From: Candidatus Segatella mututuai
GTDB taxonomy: Bacteria; Bacteroidota; Bacteroidia; Bacteroidales; Bacteroidaceae
Direction of reading: 5' to 3'
NCBI GenBank assembly: GCA_002439605.1
Contig: DJOI01000019.1
Span: 1-46,059, forward strand
DNA: 46,059 nt
Part shown: positions 8,958 through 16,389 of the stretch, in pieces
Layout: each line of letters opens with the position of its first letter
How positions within the stretch are numbered: the stretch's first letter is position 1
The notes under the pieces: generated by a model
Told to the model about the DNA's origin: nothing
What the model saw: only the letters and a program-made list of their open reading frames with translations
The model's database searches: none
Made by a program: the position numbers and the translations under genes

Positions 8958-8976
8958 ATTATGGATGAGCCTTGGT
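8942..8976 (+). terminator. Rho-independent terminator of the GH3 operon
   Basis: ACCAAGGCTCATCC (8942-8955) and GGATGAGCCTTGGT (8963-8976) form a perfect 14-bp stem with a 7-nt loop, followed by TGTTTTAATAA, 47 nt after the stop at 8894. Confidence 0.85.
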
Positions 8977-8996
8977 TGTTTTAATAAGGGGGCAAG

Positions 8997-9230
8997 CTAC
9001 TTCATGCCTATCCGTTTTACTTTCTCCTCGAAGACATCACGGTTGCAAGCTGCACCGTTCTTAACCTTTCGCACGGTAAATGATATATACCTTTCTGCCA
9101 ATGGCTCATCCAGATAGTCTCATACATATCCTCAAAGAAGTTGCCACTGACATCCACAGGTGACTTCAGACGGGCCACCAACCGATGCCTCTCCCCTTCC
9201 TTGCGCAAAAGTGCCAAAAAGTTTGATGCG
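8997..9230 (-). pseudogene. Frameshifted relic of an unrecognised gene
   Basis: On the minus strand one frame reads GERHRLVARLKSPVDVSGNF and on to FEDMYET; a different frame then continues YLDEPLAERYISFTVRKVKN and GAACNRDVFEEKVKRIGMK to a stop at 8997-8999. Joined by one frameshift near 9110-9120 they make a plausible single protein end. I do not recognise the family. It overlaps the upstream part of the small plus-strand ORF at 9258, and it may be chance. Confidence 0.3.
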
Positions 9231-9257
9231 TTTACCCTGGTATATGAAAAGCCTGAT

Positions 9258-9407
9258 ATGAAGGTAACGCACATGATCGAGGAAAGCTGCATCCTTGCAG
9301 CAAGCAACGAGCCAGGCAGCATCACCATCTCAACTGACGACAATGACGTTATTGACCAGGGGTACGTCGATGCCAAGCAGAATATTGGTGGCATTTGGGA
9401 CGAGTAA
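9258..9407 (+). CDS. Small acidic protein of unknown function
   Basis: From the ATG at 9258 the frame encodes 49 residues, MKVTHMIEESCILAASNEPG and so on to NIGGIWDE, with many Asp/Glu. The frame is open further upstream (YEKPDMKV precedes the Met) but without an ATG there, so the N-terminus may be truncated or use another start. I have the impression of similar short proteins in Prevotella with a K-P-D/E-M start and an ILAAS-like segment, which I cannot verify. It is followed by a strong hairpin at 9439-9472. No SD, promoter or signal peptide was identified. Function unknown. Confidence 0.4.
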   Translation: MKVTHMIEESCILAASNEPGSITISTDDNDVIDQGYVDAKQNIGGIWDE

Positions 9408-9438
9408 CAACGCTTTGCTGTTAAGCTATAAATTTGAA

Positions 9439-9472
9439 AGAGGGTGTGTCATAAAGCCATGACACACTCTCT
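9439..9472 (+). terminator. Hairpin of the GGGTGTGTCAT family (copy 1)
   Basis: AGAGGGTGTGTCAT (9439-9452) pairs with ATGACACACTCTCT (9459-9472) with one G-T pair, loop AAAGCC, then TTTT. A near-identical hairpin lies at 23114-23141. It can end the small plus-strand ORF; it also works as a dispersed repeat. Confidence 0.7.
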
Positions 9473-9536
9473 TTTTCGTTTACAAGCACTTGATACAGAC
9501 GGCTGTGCCCCCGTAAACAAGCGGCGAGCACACTGT

Positions 9537-9602
9537 GACCAAGCCTTGGTCCTTCGGTGAACAAGCCTTGGTCCCTCGATGAACAAGCCTTGGTCCCTCG
9601 GT
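9537..9602. repeat. Three 22-bp tandem repeats
   Basis: Units at 9537-9558, 9559-9580 and 9581-9602 follow GAACAAGCCTTGGTCCCTCGGT with 0-3 changes; a fourth start (GAACAAACAG) decays at 9603. There are no unique spacers. Because 22 is not a multiple of 3, the same peptide-like pattern appears in several frames, which explains overlapping minus-strand ORFs here. The unit core AAGCCTTGGT also occurs, inverted, in the terminator at 8942-8976. The rest of 9473-9779 shows no gene. Confidence 0.85.
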
Positions 9603-9779
9603 GAACAAACAGCGGGCAACGAGTGCCCAAAGTATGATCCTGATTTTGGGCACTACCACCGTAAGACCAACAAAGAAGCTTTTTAGAAAACAAAGACCAA
9701 CAGGAAGTTTTTCATTGCAAAAATGAGACCTCAATGACACTTTTTCCCGCAAAAAATATTACATGTGTACGAACGAGAG

Positions 9780-10034
9780 CTACATCATTTTCTCCAACTT
9801 CGCCTGTGCCTCGCGCATATCCTCCTCAAAACGAGTATGGTCAAGCAAGAATTCCTTCCTATCCCCCGCCAACAACTGGTAGAGCGAGGGATTCATTTCG
9901 TCTATATATTGGCTGATGGCATATTCTATGTCATCACGCTGGGTGGGACTGGTGGAATATTCATACACACGCAGTTTCTGATGGAAGAAGCAATAAGCCG
10001 ACTCGACGCTGTCCTTGGTAAAATTTGTGTTCAT
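9780..10034 (-). CDS. Conserved-looking 84-residue protein, function unknown
   Basis: From the ATG at 10034 the protein reads MNTNFTKDSVESAYCFFHQK and on through VYEYSTSPTQRDDIEYAIS to the C-terminal DMREAQAKLEKMM. It is soluble, without signal peptide or membrane segment, and predicted mostly helical from its Glu/Lys/Ala/Leu-rich pattern. The frame is open upstream to 10181, but a good promoter at 10059-10088 lies inside that extension, so the ATG at 10034 is preferred. It is alone: downstream are tandem repeats, upstream the terminator of the M16 operon. I do not recognise a characterised family. Confidence 0.65.
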   Translation of the reverse strand: MNTNFTKDSVESAYCFFHQKLRVYEYSTSPTQRDDIEYAISQYIDEMNPSLYQLLAGDRKEFLLDHTRFEEDMREAQAKLEKMM

Positions 10035-10058
10035 ATCATATTGACATTTAATATAGCG

Positions 10059-10088
10059 CAAAAGTAAAAAGAAAAAACGAAAAGCCAA
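10059..10088 (-). promoter_or_regulatory. Promoter of the 84-residue protein gene
   Basis: Minus-strand TACTTTTG (10066-10059) fits TAnnTTTG, with TTG at 10088-10086 as -33 after a 19-nt spacer. It sets the start of the gene at 10034 rather than 10181. Confidence 0.65.
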
Positions 10089-10204
10089 TGCCTTGAGCGC
10101 AGCTTTTTCACTTAAGGACAAAAAATTGCATACATTATTGCCAGTCATGAGCAGAAATGCATACTTATGCCGTATATCCATACAACAATTACCATAAAAG
10201 AAAA

Positions 10205-10259
10205 TCCCAGTTAGGAAAAATTGTCAACCAACTGACAAAATATTTTTTCCTAACTGGGA
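10205..10259 (-). terminator. Long nested hairpin after the M16 operon
   Basis: TCCCAGTTAGGAAAAA (10205-10220) pairs perfectly with TTTTTCCTAACTGGGA (10244-10259); inside, TTGTCA (10221-10226) pairs with TGACAA (10233-10238). In the minus direction it follows the M16 stop by about 75 nt and runs into ATTTTCTTTT, so it can end that operon. It makes up most of the 10035-10335 gap together with the promoter above. Confidence 0.65.
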
Positions 10260-10335
10260 AATTATTTTTTCTCAACTATAGATAGTATGCTTCTGCATAT
10301 CTATGCAAAAACATTCCTGCTACTTTTTTCGTCTC

Positions 10336-13152
10336 CTACTCCGAGAGCATGGTTACCTCCACACGATGGTTCTGGCGGAGCAGTTCCTTTGCCATCTGTT
10401 GCACGTCGGCCGCGGTCAGGTTGTCCACCATCTTGCAATAGTCCTTGTCGAAGTCGGCATCGTCGTCGAGCTGGTGCCAGATGACGTAGCTCCAGTAGTC
10501 ATTGGTGATGGCCATCTGTCCGTACTGTTTCTTCAGATACTTCTTCACCTTGTCCATGCTGCTTGCCACAGGACCACGGTCGGCGATGTTCCGAAGCTGC
10601 TTGTAGATGATGGGGTTCAACTCCTCGTAACGCTTGGGATCGGCCTTGTAGGTAATGCGGACAAAGGCATCCGGATCGTCGTCCTTTTCGAGCGAGAACG
10701 ATACACCCACACCATAGGTGCCGCCCTTCTCCTCACGCACCGAGTCGGTGTAGGCTATCTGTAAGCAGCGGGTCAGCACGTCGAGAGTCAAGTCGCTCTT
10801 GGGTGAGAATGGCACGTTGCCAGTATAGAACACTGTCACATTGGCGAGCGGCGTAGGCTGCTGGCGCACAAACTTCACCACCTCGTTCTTCTTGACAAGT
10901 TGAGCCACATTGGCCTTGTTCACCTTCTCGGCCTTGTGTGTAGAAGGCAAGGTGGCGAGATACTGGCAGAGCAATGGGCGCAGGGTGGCGAGGTCCACCT
11001 GCCCGATGAAGACAGTCTTGAAATTGCTGGCATCGCTGAAACGCTCACGATAAATTTGCAGGATGCGATCGTAGCTGGCCTTCTCCACCACGTCCTTGGT
11101 CACAGGAGCCATGCGTGGATTGTGGCCGTAGAGCGTAGCCGAGATAGAGTCGTTGTAGTCGACCTTAGAACTGGCATTGCGGTTGGTGAGGAATGAGCGA
11201 GTGCGATTCATCAAGCCCTCGAATGCCTCAGCATCCTTGCGTGGAGCCGTAAAGTAGAGATAGGTAAGCTGAAGCATCGTCTCCAAGTCCTTGACAGCCG
11301 AAGTTCCCGCAATGCGCTGGCTTTCGCTGCCAATGGACGGAGCCAGACGAACAGACTTGCCTGCCAGAGCCTTGCGCAAGCGTGTAGCATCAAAATCGCC
11401 CACGCCAGCCTCGGTGATGGCACTCGACAAGAGCGAGAAGTTAGGGATGTCCTCATTGCCATAGAGCGAAGTTCCACCCTCGCCCTTCATGGTCATGCTT
11501 ACCTGCTCTGCCTGATAGTCGGTGGTCTTGACATACACCTTCATGCCGTTGCTCAAGGTCAGTTCCGTCATGCCGAACTTGCCGTATGGCTTCTCTGCCA
11601 CAATCTTTCCGGGCTTGGGCAGGTTGGCTATCAGCGTTGTGGGCACCGGCTCCTCCTGATAAGCGTCATACTTCTTCTGCTGGGCAGCGAGGACGGTTTG
11701 GCTCAGTTGGCTTTCGGTGGGCAGGCTCACGCCTTCCTTGTCGGGACCATAGAGCACAAACACCTCGTTCTTGTTGGTAACAATGTTGCCTAACTCACGG
11801 TTTACCTCATCGAGTGTCACCTCGCCATCAAACTGCTTGGTCAACTCGTAGCTATAATTAGAAGTTAGGATAGGCTCTGCCTTGAGGAAGTTGTTCACGC
11901 ATTGGTTCACATAGTGTGAGTTGCGATAGTCTTTCTCCATTTTCATGCGTCGCTCGGCAGCATTGAGATAGAGGCGTTTGGCGCGTTCCAACTCGCTCTG
12001 GGTGAATCCGTGCTGGCGAGCTCGCTCCACCTCGCCCACAGCTATCGAAATACCTTCCAGAACACTGTCTTGCTTGCAACTGATGCTCAAGCTGAAAGCA
12101 TCCTTGGTGCTCGACACGAAGAAACCGCCGTCATGTGCCGTGGAACTCATATATGGAGGATTGGCCACCTTGTTGCGCTCCGACAATCGGCTGTTGAGCA
12201 TGTAGGTGATGAGACCGCTGATGTAGTTGTCCTTCTGGTAGCTCACCTGTGTCTTCTCGTTGGCGGGAGTGGTGGCACGCTTCATATAGAGATTGCCGAT
12301 GATGATGGGCTGTTCCTTGTCCTTCTCGATGGCGACAATCATCTGGTCGTTGTCGGGCACGGGATAGTAGATACGCTCGGCAGGATTCTTGTGCGCCTTT
12401 ATCTTGCCGAAGAGCTTCTGTATTTTTTGCTCCATCTTGTCGACATCTATGTCGCCCACTACGATGATGGCCTGCAGGTCGGGACGATACCATTTCTGGT
12501 AGTAGTCGCGGAGGTCTTGATAAGGGAAGTTGTCCACGATGTCCATGTTTCCGATAGGCAGACAGTCCTCGTACTTGCTGCCCTTGTAAATCTTGGGCAT
12601 CACATTCTCCATCATGCGCTGCATCGCCATGCCCGTGCGGCGGTTACGCCATTCCTCGTGGATGACGCCACGCTCCTTGTCTATCTCCTTCGGTTCGAGG
12701 TTGATGTACTGGCTCCAGTCGTTGAGCACCAAGAGACAGGAGTCGATGATGCCCTCACGCTTGATAGGCACGGATCCCATATGATACACCGTCTGGTCGA
12801 CCGATGTGTAGGCATTGAGGTTGGCGCCAAACTTCACACCGATGGTCTCGCACCAAGGTACGATGCCCAGTTTCTTGCCCTTGCCCGGGAAGTGCTTCGT
12901 ACCATTGAATGCCATGTGCTCCAAGAAGTGAGCCAAGCCGCGCTGGCGAGGCTCCTCCAAGATGGAGCCCACACGCTGGGCGATGTAGAAGTCGGCAAGT
13001 CCTGCCTCCTTGGCGTTATGGCGAATGTAGTAAGTGAGTCCGTTCTTCAACTTGCCCTGACGCACTGCGTCATCCTGCTTGACGGTCTGAGCCAGCAGCG
13101 ATGTGGGAGCCAAGCAGAGAAGAAGGAACAGGCTTAGAAATTGTTTCTTCAT
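10336..13152 (-). CDS. M16-family zinc metalloprotease (pitrilysin/PqqL-like), exported
   Basis: Zinc endopeptidase with a signal peptide (MKKQFLSLFLLLCLAPTSLLAQ), so periplasmic. 938 residues hold two M16 repeats, as in the PqqL type. The inverted zinc motif is HFLEH at 75-79; Glu156, 81 residues after His75, is the expected third ligand, followed by ERGVIHEEW. The second half (about 520-938) carries the inactive repeat with MTELTLSNGMKVYVK and the GGTYGVGVSFS segment near 808. These clam-shell enzymes degrade small unfolded proteins and peptides. It is the last gene of a five-gene operon led by a TonB receptor, 23 nt after the DUF4876 gene. The arrangement recalls the Fus system, in which an M16 protease cuts ferredoxin imported by a TonB receptor; this is an analogy, not a shown function. 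Confidence 0.93.
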   Translation of the reverse strand: MKKQFLSLFLLLCLAPTSLLAQTVKQDDAVRQGKLKNGLTYYIRHNAKEAGLADFYIAQRVGSILEEPRQRGLAHFLEHMAFNGTKHFPGKGKKLGIVPWCETIGVKFGANLNAYTSVDQTVYHMGSVPIKREGIIDSCLLVLNDWSQYINLEPKEIDKERGVIHEEWRNRRTGMAMQRMMENVMPKIYKGSKYEDCLPIGNMDIVDNFPYQDLRDYYQKWYRPDLQAIIVVGDIDVDKMEQKIQKLFGKIKAHKNPAERIYYPVPDNDQMIVAIEKDKEQPIIIGNLYMKRATTPANEKTQVSYQKDNYISGLITYMLNSRLSERNKVANPPYMSSTAHDGGFFVSSTKDAFSLSISCKQDSVLEGISIAVGEVERARQHGFTQSELERAKRLYLNAAERRMKMEKDYRNSHYVNQCVNNFLKAEPILTSNYSYELTKQFDGEVTLDEVNRELGNIVTNKNEVFVLYGPDKEGVSLPTESQLSQTVLAAQQKKYDAYQEEPVPTTLIANLPKPGKIVAEKPYGKFGMTELTLSNGMKVYVKTTDYQAEQVSMTMKGEGGTSLYGNEDIPNFSLLSSAITEAGVGDFDATRLRKALAGKSVRLAPSIGSESQRIAGTSAVKDLETMLQLTYLYFTAPRKDAEAFEGLMNRTRSFLTNRNASSKVDYNDSISATLYGHNPRMAPVTKDVVEKASYDRILQIYRERFSDASNFKTVFIGQVDLATLRPLLCQYLATLPSTHKAEKVNKANVAQLVKKNEVVKFVRQQPTPLANVTVFYTGNVPFSPKSDLTLDVLTRCLQIAYTDSVREEKGGTYGVGVSFSLEKDDDPDAFVRITYKADPKRYEELNPIIYKQLRNIADRGPVASSMDKVKKYLKKQYGQMAITNDYWSYVIWHQLDDDADFDKDYCKMVDNLTAADVQQMAKELLRQNHRVEVTMLSE

Positions 13153-13175
13153 ATTTTCACATTGTTTTGAGTTGA

Positions 13176-14402
13176 TTATTTCTGCAAGAAGCTGGCGGTA
13201 GCTGCCTCAAAGTCGTTGGTCGAGTTGTTGGTGTCTACCCACTTGCCGTTCTCCTTCTTACGGATGACCGACTTGCCGAAGCGATCGGCCGAGGTTGCCG
13301 TACTTGCCACATGGGTATATCCAGCATCAAGAGAAGAAGAGGTGACGTTCCACTGCCAAGCGCTGCTTGGGCTAAGGTTTACAGCATCAAGCACCCAAGA
13401 GTTAGACAACTTATAGCACTTTGAGGTCATCTCCTTTTCTGTACCATTAGGCATTACATATATATATTTCGCCTCGTAATAGTTGTCTGCCAAGTAACTC
13501 TCCTTGTCCTGGTGCATTCGTGCTATGGCATAAGCTCTATTGCCTTGTTGTGTCAGTACATAGTAGCTCATTGTATAACAATACCACTTATCCAAATCTG
13601 GCACATCAGGGTTTTGAGTATCTAAATTATTTGGCTGTGAACTCTCATCATAGAACTCGAAGTCAGCCTTACTCAAGTCGAAAGAATTTTCATTGGCCTC
13701 TCTATGATCCATTGCATTCACGGCCAGCACCAAAGACTTACCTGGTTCTACTGGTACACTCTTACCTGTTCCTGGAATCATGTACAAAGCATCTATCGAC
13801 ATATAGTCGTTCATCAAATCAGGAGTATACTCCCTCTTCTGAACGGTTGTAAATTGAGACTCGACGAAAGCTATACTATCTGCGTAAAGGGTTACGTCCG
13901 AGTTGTTGGAGATAATAACATACTGATCCTTGTCGTATGCCTTATTTGCTGTGGTCTTTGTACAGGCAAAGAAAATCTCCGAGATAACGAAACCACCTTT
14001 GGCATCGAAGGTGTTGACAGCCAACTTGACATTGGCACTACCACTTTTCACCTGTACATTCTCGCTGGTCTGGTTCACTTTCGCTGTACCAGCCACACCG
14101 TCCTTGGTGAAACTCAAGTCGCCGGTAACGGCCACATTGTATGTGCCCTCTGGCACTTGGTCTATCGAGGCTGCAAAGCTACCGTTGTTTTCAACAAGCT
14201 GATTGACGGTGAACACCTCGCCTGTCTGAACATTGGTAAACACAGCCTTGCTGTTGGCAAACTCCACGTTCTCGATGCCCAAAGGCATCTCTACGCTGAG
14301 CGACACAGGAGTGTATGTCACACTGTCGTCGTTGCTACAAGCCGTAAACGACAAACCTACGGTAAGGAGCATCAACATGCTCATCAAGAAATTCTTTTTC
14401 AT
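13176..14402 (-). CDS. DUF4876-family lipoprotein
   Basis: 408-residue lipoprotein with signal MKKNFLMSMLMLLTVGLSFTAC and acylated Cys22 followed by SNDD, the pattern of Bacteroidetes surface-exposed lipoproteins. An N-terminal beta-sandwich-like part (about 30-130, EVFTVNQLVENNGSFAASID) resembles a carboxypeptidase-regulatory fold: it has EGTYNVAVTGDL near 83-94. The C-terminal part (about 135-408) has GGFVISEIFFACT, KDQYVIISNNSDVTLYADS and SWVLDAVNL, which I associate with DUF4876 and a lamin-tail-like beta fold. It lies between DUF6850 and the M16 protease; the likely job is a ligand-binding partner of the receptor, by position only. The 95-nt gap before it holds a run of TTCACTCTT-type repeats at 14458-14500. 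Confidence 0.82.
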   Translation of the reverse strand: MKKNFLMSMLMLLTVGLSFTACSNDDSVTYTPVSLSVEMPLGIENVEFANSKAVFTNVQTGEVFTVNQLVENNGSFAASIDQVPEGTYNVAVTGDLSFTKDGVAGTAKVNQTSENVQVKSGSANVKLAVNTFDAKGGFVISEIFFACTKTTANKAYDKDQYVIISNNSDVTLYADSIAFVESQFTTVQKREYTPDLMNDYMSIDALYMIPGTGKSVPVEPGKSLVLAVNAMDHREANENSFDLSKADFEFYDESSQPNNLDTQNPDVPDLDKWYCYTMSYYVLTQQGNRAYAIARMHQDKESYLADNYYEAKYIYVMPNGTEKEMTSKCYKLSNSWVLDAVNLSPSSAWQWNVTSSSLDAGYTHVASTATSADRFGKSVIRKKENGKWVDTNNSTNDFEAATASFLQK

Positions 14403-14497
14403 TGTTTCTGTTTATTTTAATTGTTATTATTATATATTAGAAGCAAAATCTCATTCTTCACGCTTCGTTTCTTCACTCTTCATTCTTAACTCTTCAC

Positions 14498-16012
14498 TTA
14501 AAAAGTTACACCCATGGTAGCCCTTATCCCCACTTGCTGCTCGCTCTCCGAGCAAAGAACCATGCCACCCGCCACTTCGGCGAAGAGACCCATGAAGGAT
14601 GACTTCAGGCGATAGTCGCCACGTGCATGCAGGTTGGCCTCGGTGTAGCTGGCCTTGGCAAAACGATACTTATGGCGTATCATCTCGGCAAACTTGCGGT
14701 CCATATTGGCAAAGGGCATCACCATATTGTCGCTCACCCGCGCATAATGGCAGGCATCCACTCCCAGCGAGAGGGACAAGCGACGAGAGAGAGGCCGCAT
14801 CCACTCGCCTGCCGCCGTAACATAGGCATGGGCTCGGTCGAGATGGCGTTCGGGATAGACATAGCGCTCACGATGGTTGCGACAACCAGCCTTCAAGCTT
14901 ACCATCCATGAGCGGTCGCCTTCCTGCTGGCCATACATACCTCCCAGCGAGGCATCCATCAGGTAATCCTTATACATGGTGAGCTTGCCTATCACAGGAT
15001 AATACTGCGAGTCCGACTTGCCCGTCACGTTTTCATCGCCACTACGTTTGGTGAAGGCAAAGTTGGCATAGGCCGTCCAATGGTGCTTACCCTCATGCTT
15101 CCACCCCATTGTGGTTTCCACCTTATTATATACAAGGCGAGAGAGAGGCAACGAGTTGGCGCTCGCCAGCAGACGTTCGTATGCGTTGCGCCCCAAAGAC
15201 ACATGTCCATAGAGTCCTTTCGTGCCCATTGGAGTGGCATCCAATGCAACACCAAAGCTACCTCCACGATAAGCCAGACTGCGTTGTTCACCTGCAAAAC
15301 GGCTATACTCGGTTCCCAAGCCTGTCATGTGATACTCAGGAATGACACCCAGTTCGTTGTAGAAGTCCACGCTATTGGTTTGCTTGTAGATGGAACCTTC
15401 CGCCAAGACTCCCCAACGATATCGCCAAGCCGTCAGGCCTGCACCTCCCCGCAACAACAGCTCGGTCACGATGCCCCGCATACGTGGATCACGGTCGCGA
15501 TATTCGTGCTCGGCGCGAATGGCCATCTCGCCCCCAAGCAGTAGCAGTCCCACCTTGGTGCCATATCCGCCAGAGAAAGTATAACGTTCCCTATGTGTAT
15601 CGCCACCCAATGTATCGGCCATCACATAAGGGGAAAGCAGATCATAATCGGAGGTAGAGTTCCAGCAGATGCTCTTCTGCTTGCCTGTGGTGTAAGATGC
15701 CGTGCCCCACACAGCCGAACGAGGATTCATGCGCAGGTAACTGTTGACAGCCAGCGCCCCCATCACATGTCCCTTGCCTTTCTCTTCGACAAAAGACTCC
15801 GACTGATGCTGATAATCGAAGGTGAGTGCCATCTCGGAATAAGACTTGGCATAAGCATCGCCATGCAAGGCTGGATTATGGAACATAGACGCCGAGAGCT
15901 GATTCCACATCGACAGGTGTTCCACACGAGCCGTGTCGCCTGGCGAAGCCATGATGGTAGACAGGCTCGACAAGCAAGCCATGGCAAATAGTGTTATTCT
16001 GTATTTCATCAT
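14498..16012 (-). CDS. DUF6850-family outer membrane beta-barrel protein
   Basis: About 504 residues from the ATG at 16012 (MMKYRITLFAMACLSSLSTI signal peptide). The frame allows a start at 16021, but the ATG at 16012 forms an ATGA overlap with the stop of the preceding lipoprotein gene, a classic coupling site, so I prefer it. The mature protein starts DTARVEHLSMWNQLSASMFH (NPAL follows), then alternating aromatic/polar strands with Tyr/Gly turns to the end, closing with a terminal Phe (ATMGVTF), as outer-membrane barrels do. I assign it to DUF6850 from the start of the mature region. It may be a second pore or partner for the TonB receptor two genes upstream; no function is established. Confidence 0.75.
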   Translation of the reverse strand: MMKYRITLFAMACLSSLSTIMASPGDTARVEHLSMWNQLSASMFHNPALHGDAYAKSYSEMALTFDYQHQSESFVEEKGKGHVMGALAVNSYLRMNPRSAVWGTASYTTGKQKSICWNSTSDYDLLSPYVMADTLGGDTHRERYTFSGGYGTKVGLLLLGGEMAIRAEHEYRDRDPRMRGIVTELLLRGGAGLTAWRYRWGVLAEGSIYKQTNSVDFYNELGVIPEYHMTGLGTEYSRFAGEQRSLAYRGGSFGVALDATPMGTKGLYGHVSLGRNAYERLLASANSLPLSRLVYNKVETTMGWKHEGKHHWTAYANFAFTKRSGDENVTGKSDSQYYPVIGKLTMYKDYLMDASLGGMYGQQEGDRSWMVSLKAGCRNHRERYVYPERHLDRAHAYVTAAGEWMRPLSRRLSLSLGVDACHYARVSDNMVMPFANMDRKFAEMIRHKYRFAKASYTEANLHARGDYRLKSSFMGLFAEVAGGMVLCSESEQQVGIRATMGVTF

Positions 16013-16389
16013 TGCATCCATATGACATTGAGGGTTGCTACATGAAGACTCTTGCTGGCAAATTCCAGGTAATCCGACGTGGCACGAAACTGCCTTACGG
16101 CCGTCGTGCCATGGGCATCTTTATATTGTATGGAGCCTTCGACCAATACCGAATAGGCACCACGAAGCAGTGTGACACGGGCTATGTTGCCATCAAACAC
16201 GGCCGAAGTGGTCACCTGTCGGGTGTTGAGGTTGGTGAGTTGCACCGTTCCCTGCACACGCTCCACGGTTGTGCCTTCCTCGGTAGCCAAGGTGATGGCA
16301 ACCGTGGTAAAGAGGTCGTCCTCGTCTTGGTGGCACGCATTGAGCACCAAGCCCAGCATAGCCACACATATCATCAGTATTCGTTTCAT
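16009..16389 (-). CDS. Small lipoprotein of the TonB-receptor/M16 operon
   Basis: 126 residues from the ATG at 16389: MKRILMICVAMLGLVLNAC with Cys19 as lipobox, then HQDEDD, an acidic surface-export-like signal. The mature part (TVAITLATEEGTTVERVQGT, VQLTNLNTRQVTTSAVFDG, RGAYSVLVEGSIQYKD) is a single beta-sandwich of carboxypeptidase-regulatory or FN-like type, similar in pattern to the N-terminal part of the DUF4876 protein. The longer frame to 16473 is rejected because it lies in the receptor gene. Both ends are translationally coupled: its ATG overlaps the receptor stop (ATGA at 16386-16389) and its stop overlaps the next start. Probable periplasmic/surface adaptor; function unknown. Confidence 0.75.
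   Translation of the reverse strand: MKRILMICVAMLGLVLNACHQDEDDLFTTVAITLATEEGTTVERVQGTVQLTNLNTRQVTTSAVFDGNIARVTLLRGAYSVLVEGSIQYKDAHGTTAVRQFRATSDYLEFASKSLHVATLNVIWMQ

Noticed and set aside
9537..9602. CRISPR-like array
   Set aside because: Repeats are directly adjacent without spacers, and no cas gene is present.
12010..13137. Long plus-strand ORF of 375 codons
   Set aside because: It lies antisense to the M16 protease, whose motifs and signal peptide are unmistakable; its Leu/Val/His-rich translation is typical of a shadow frame.
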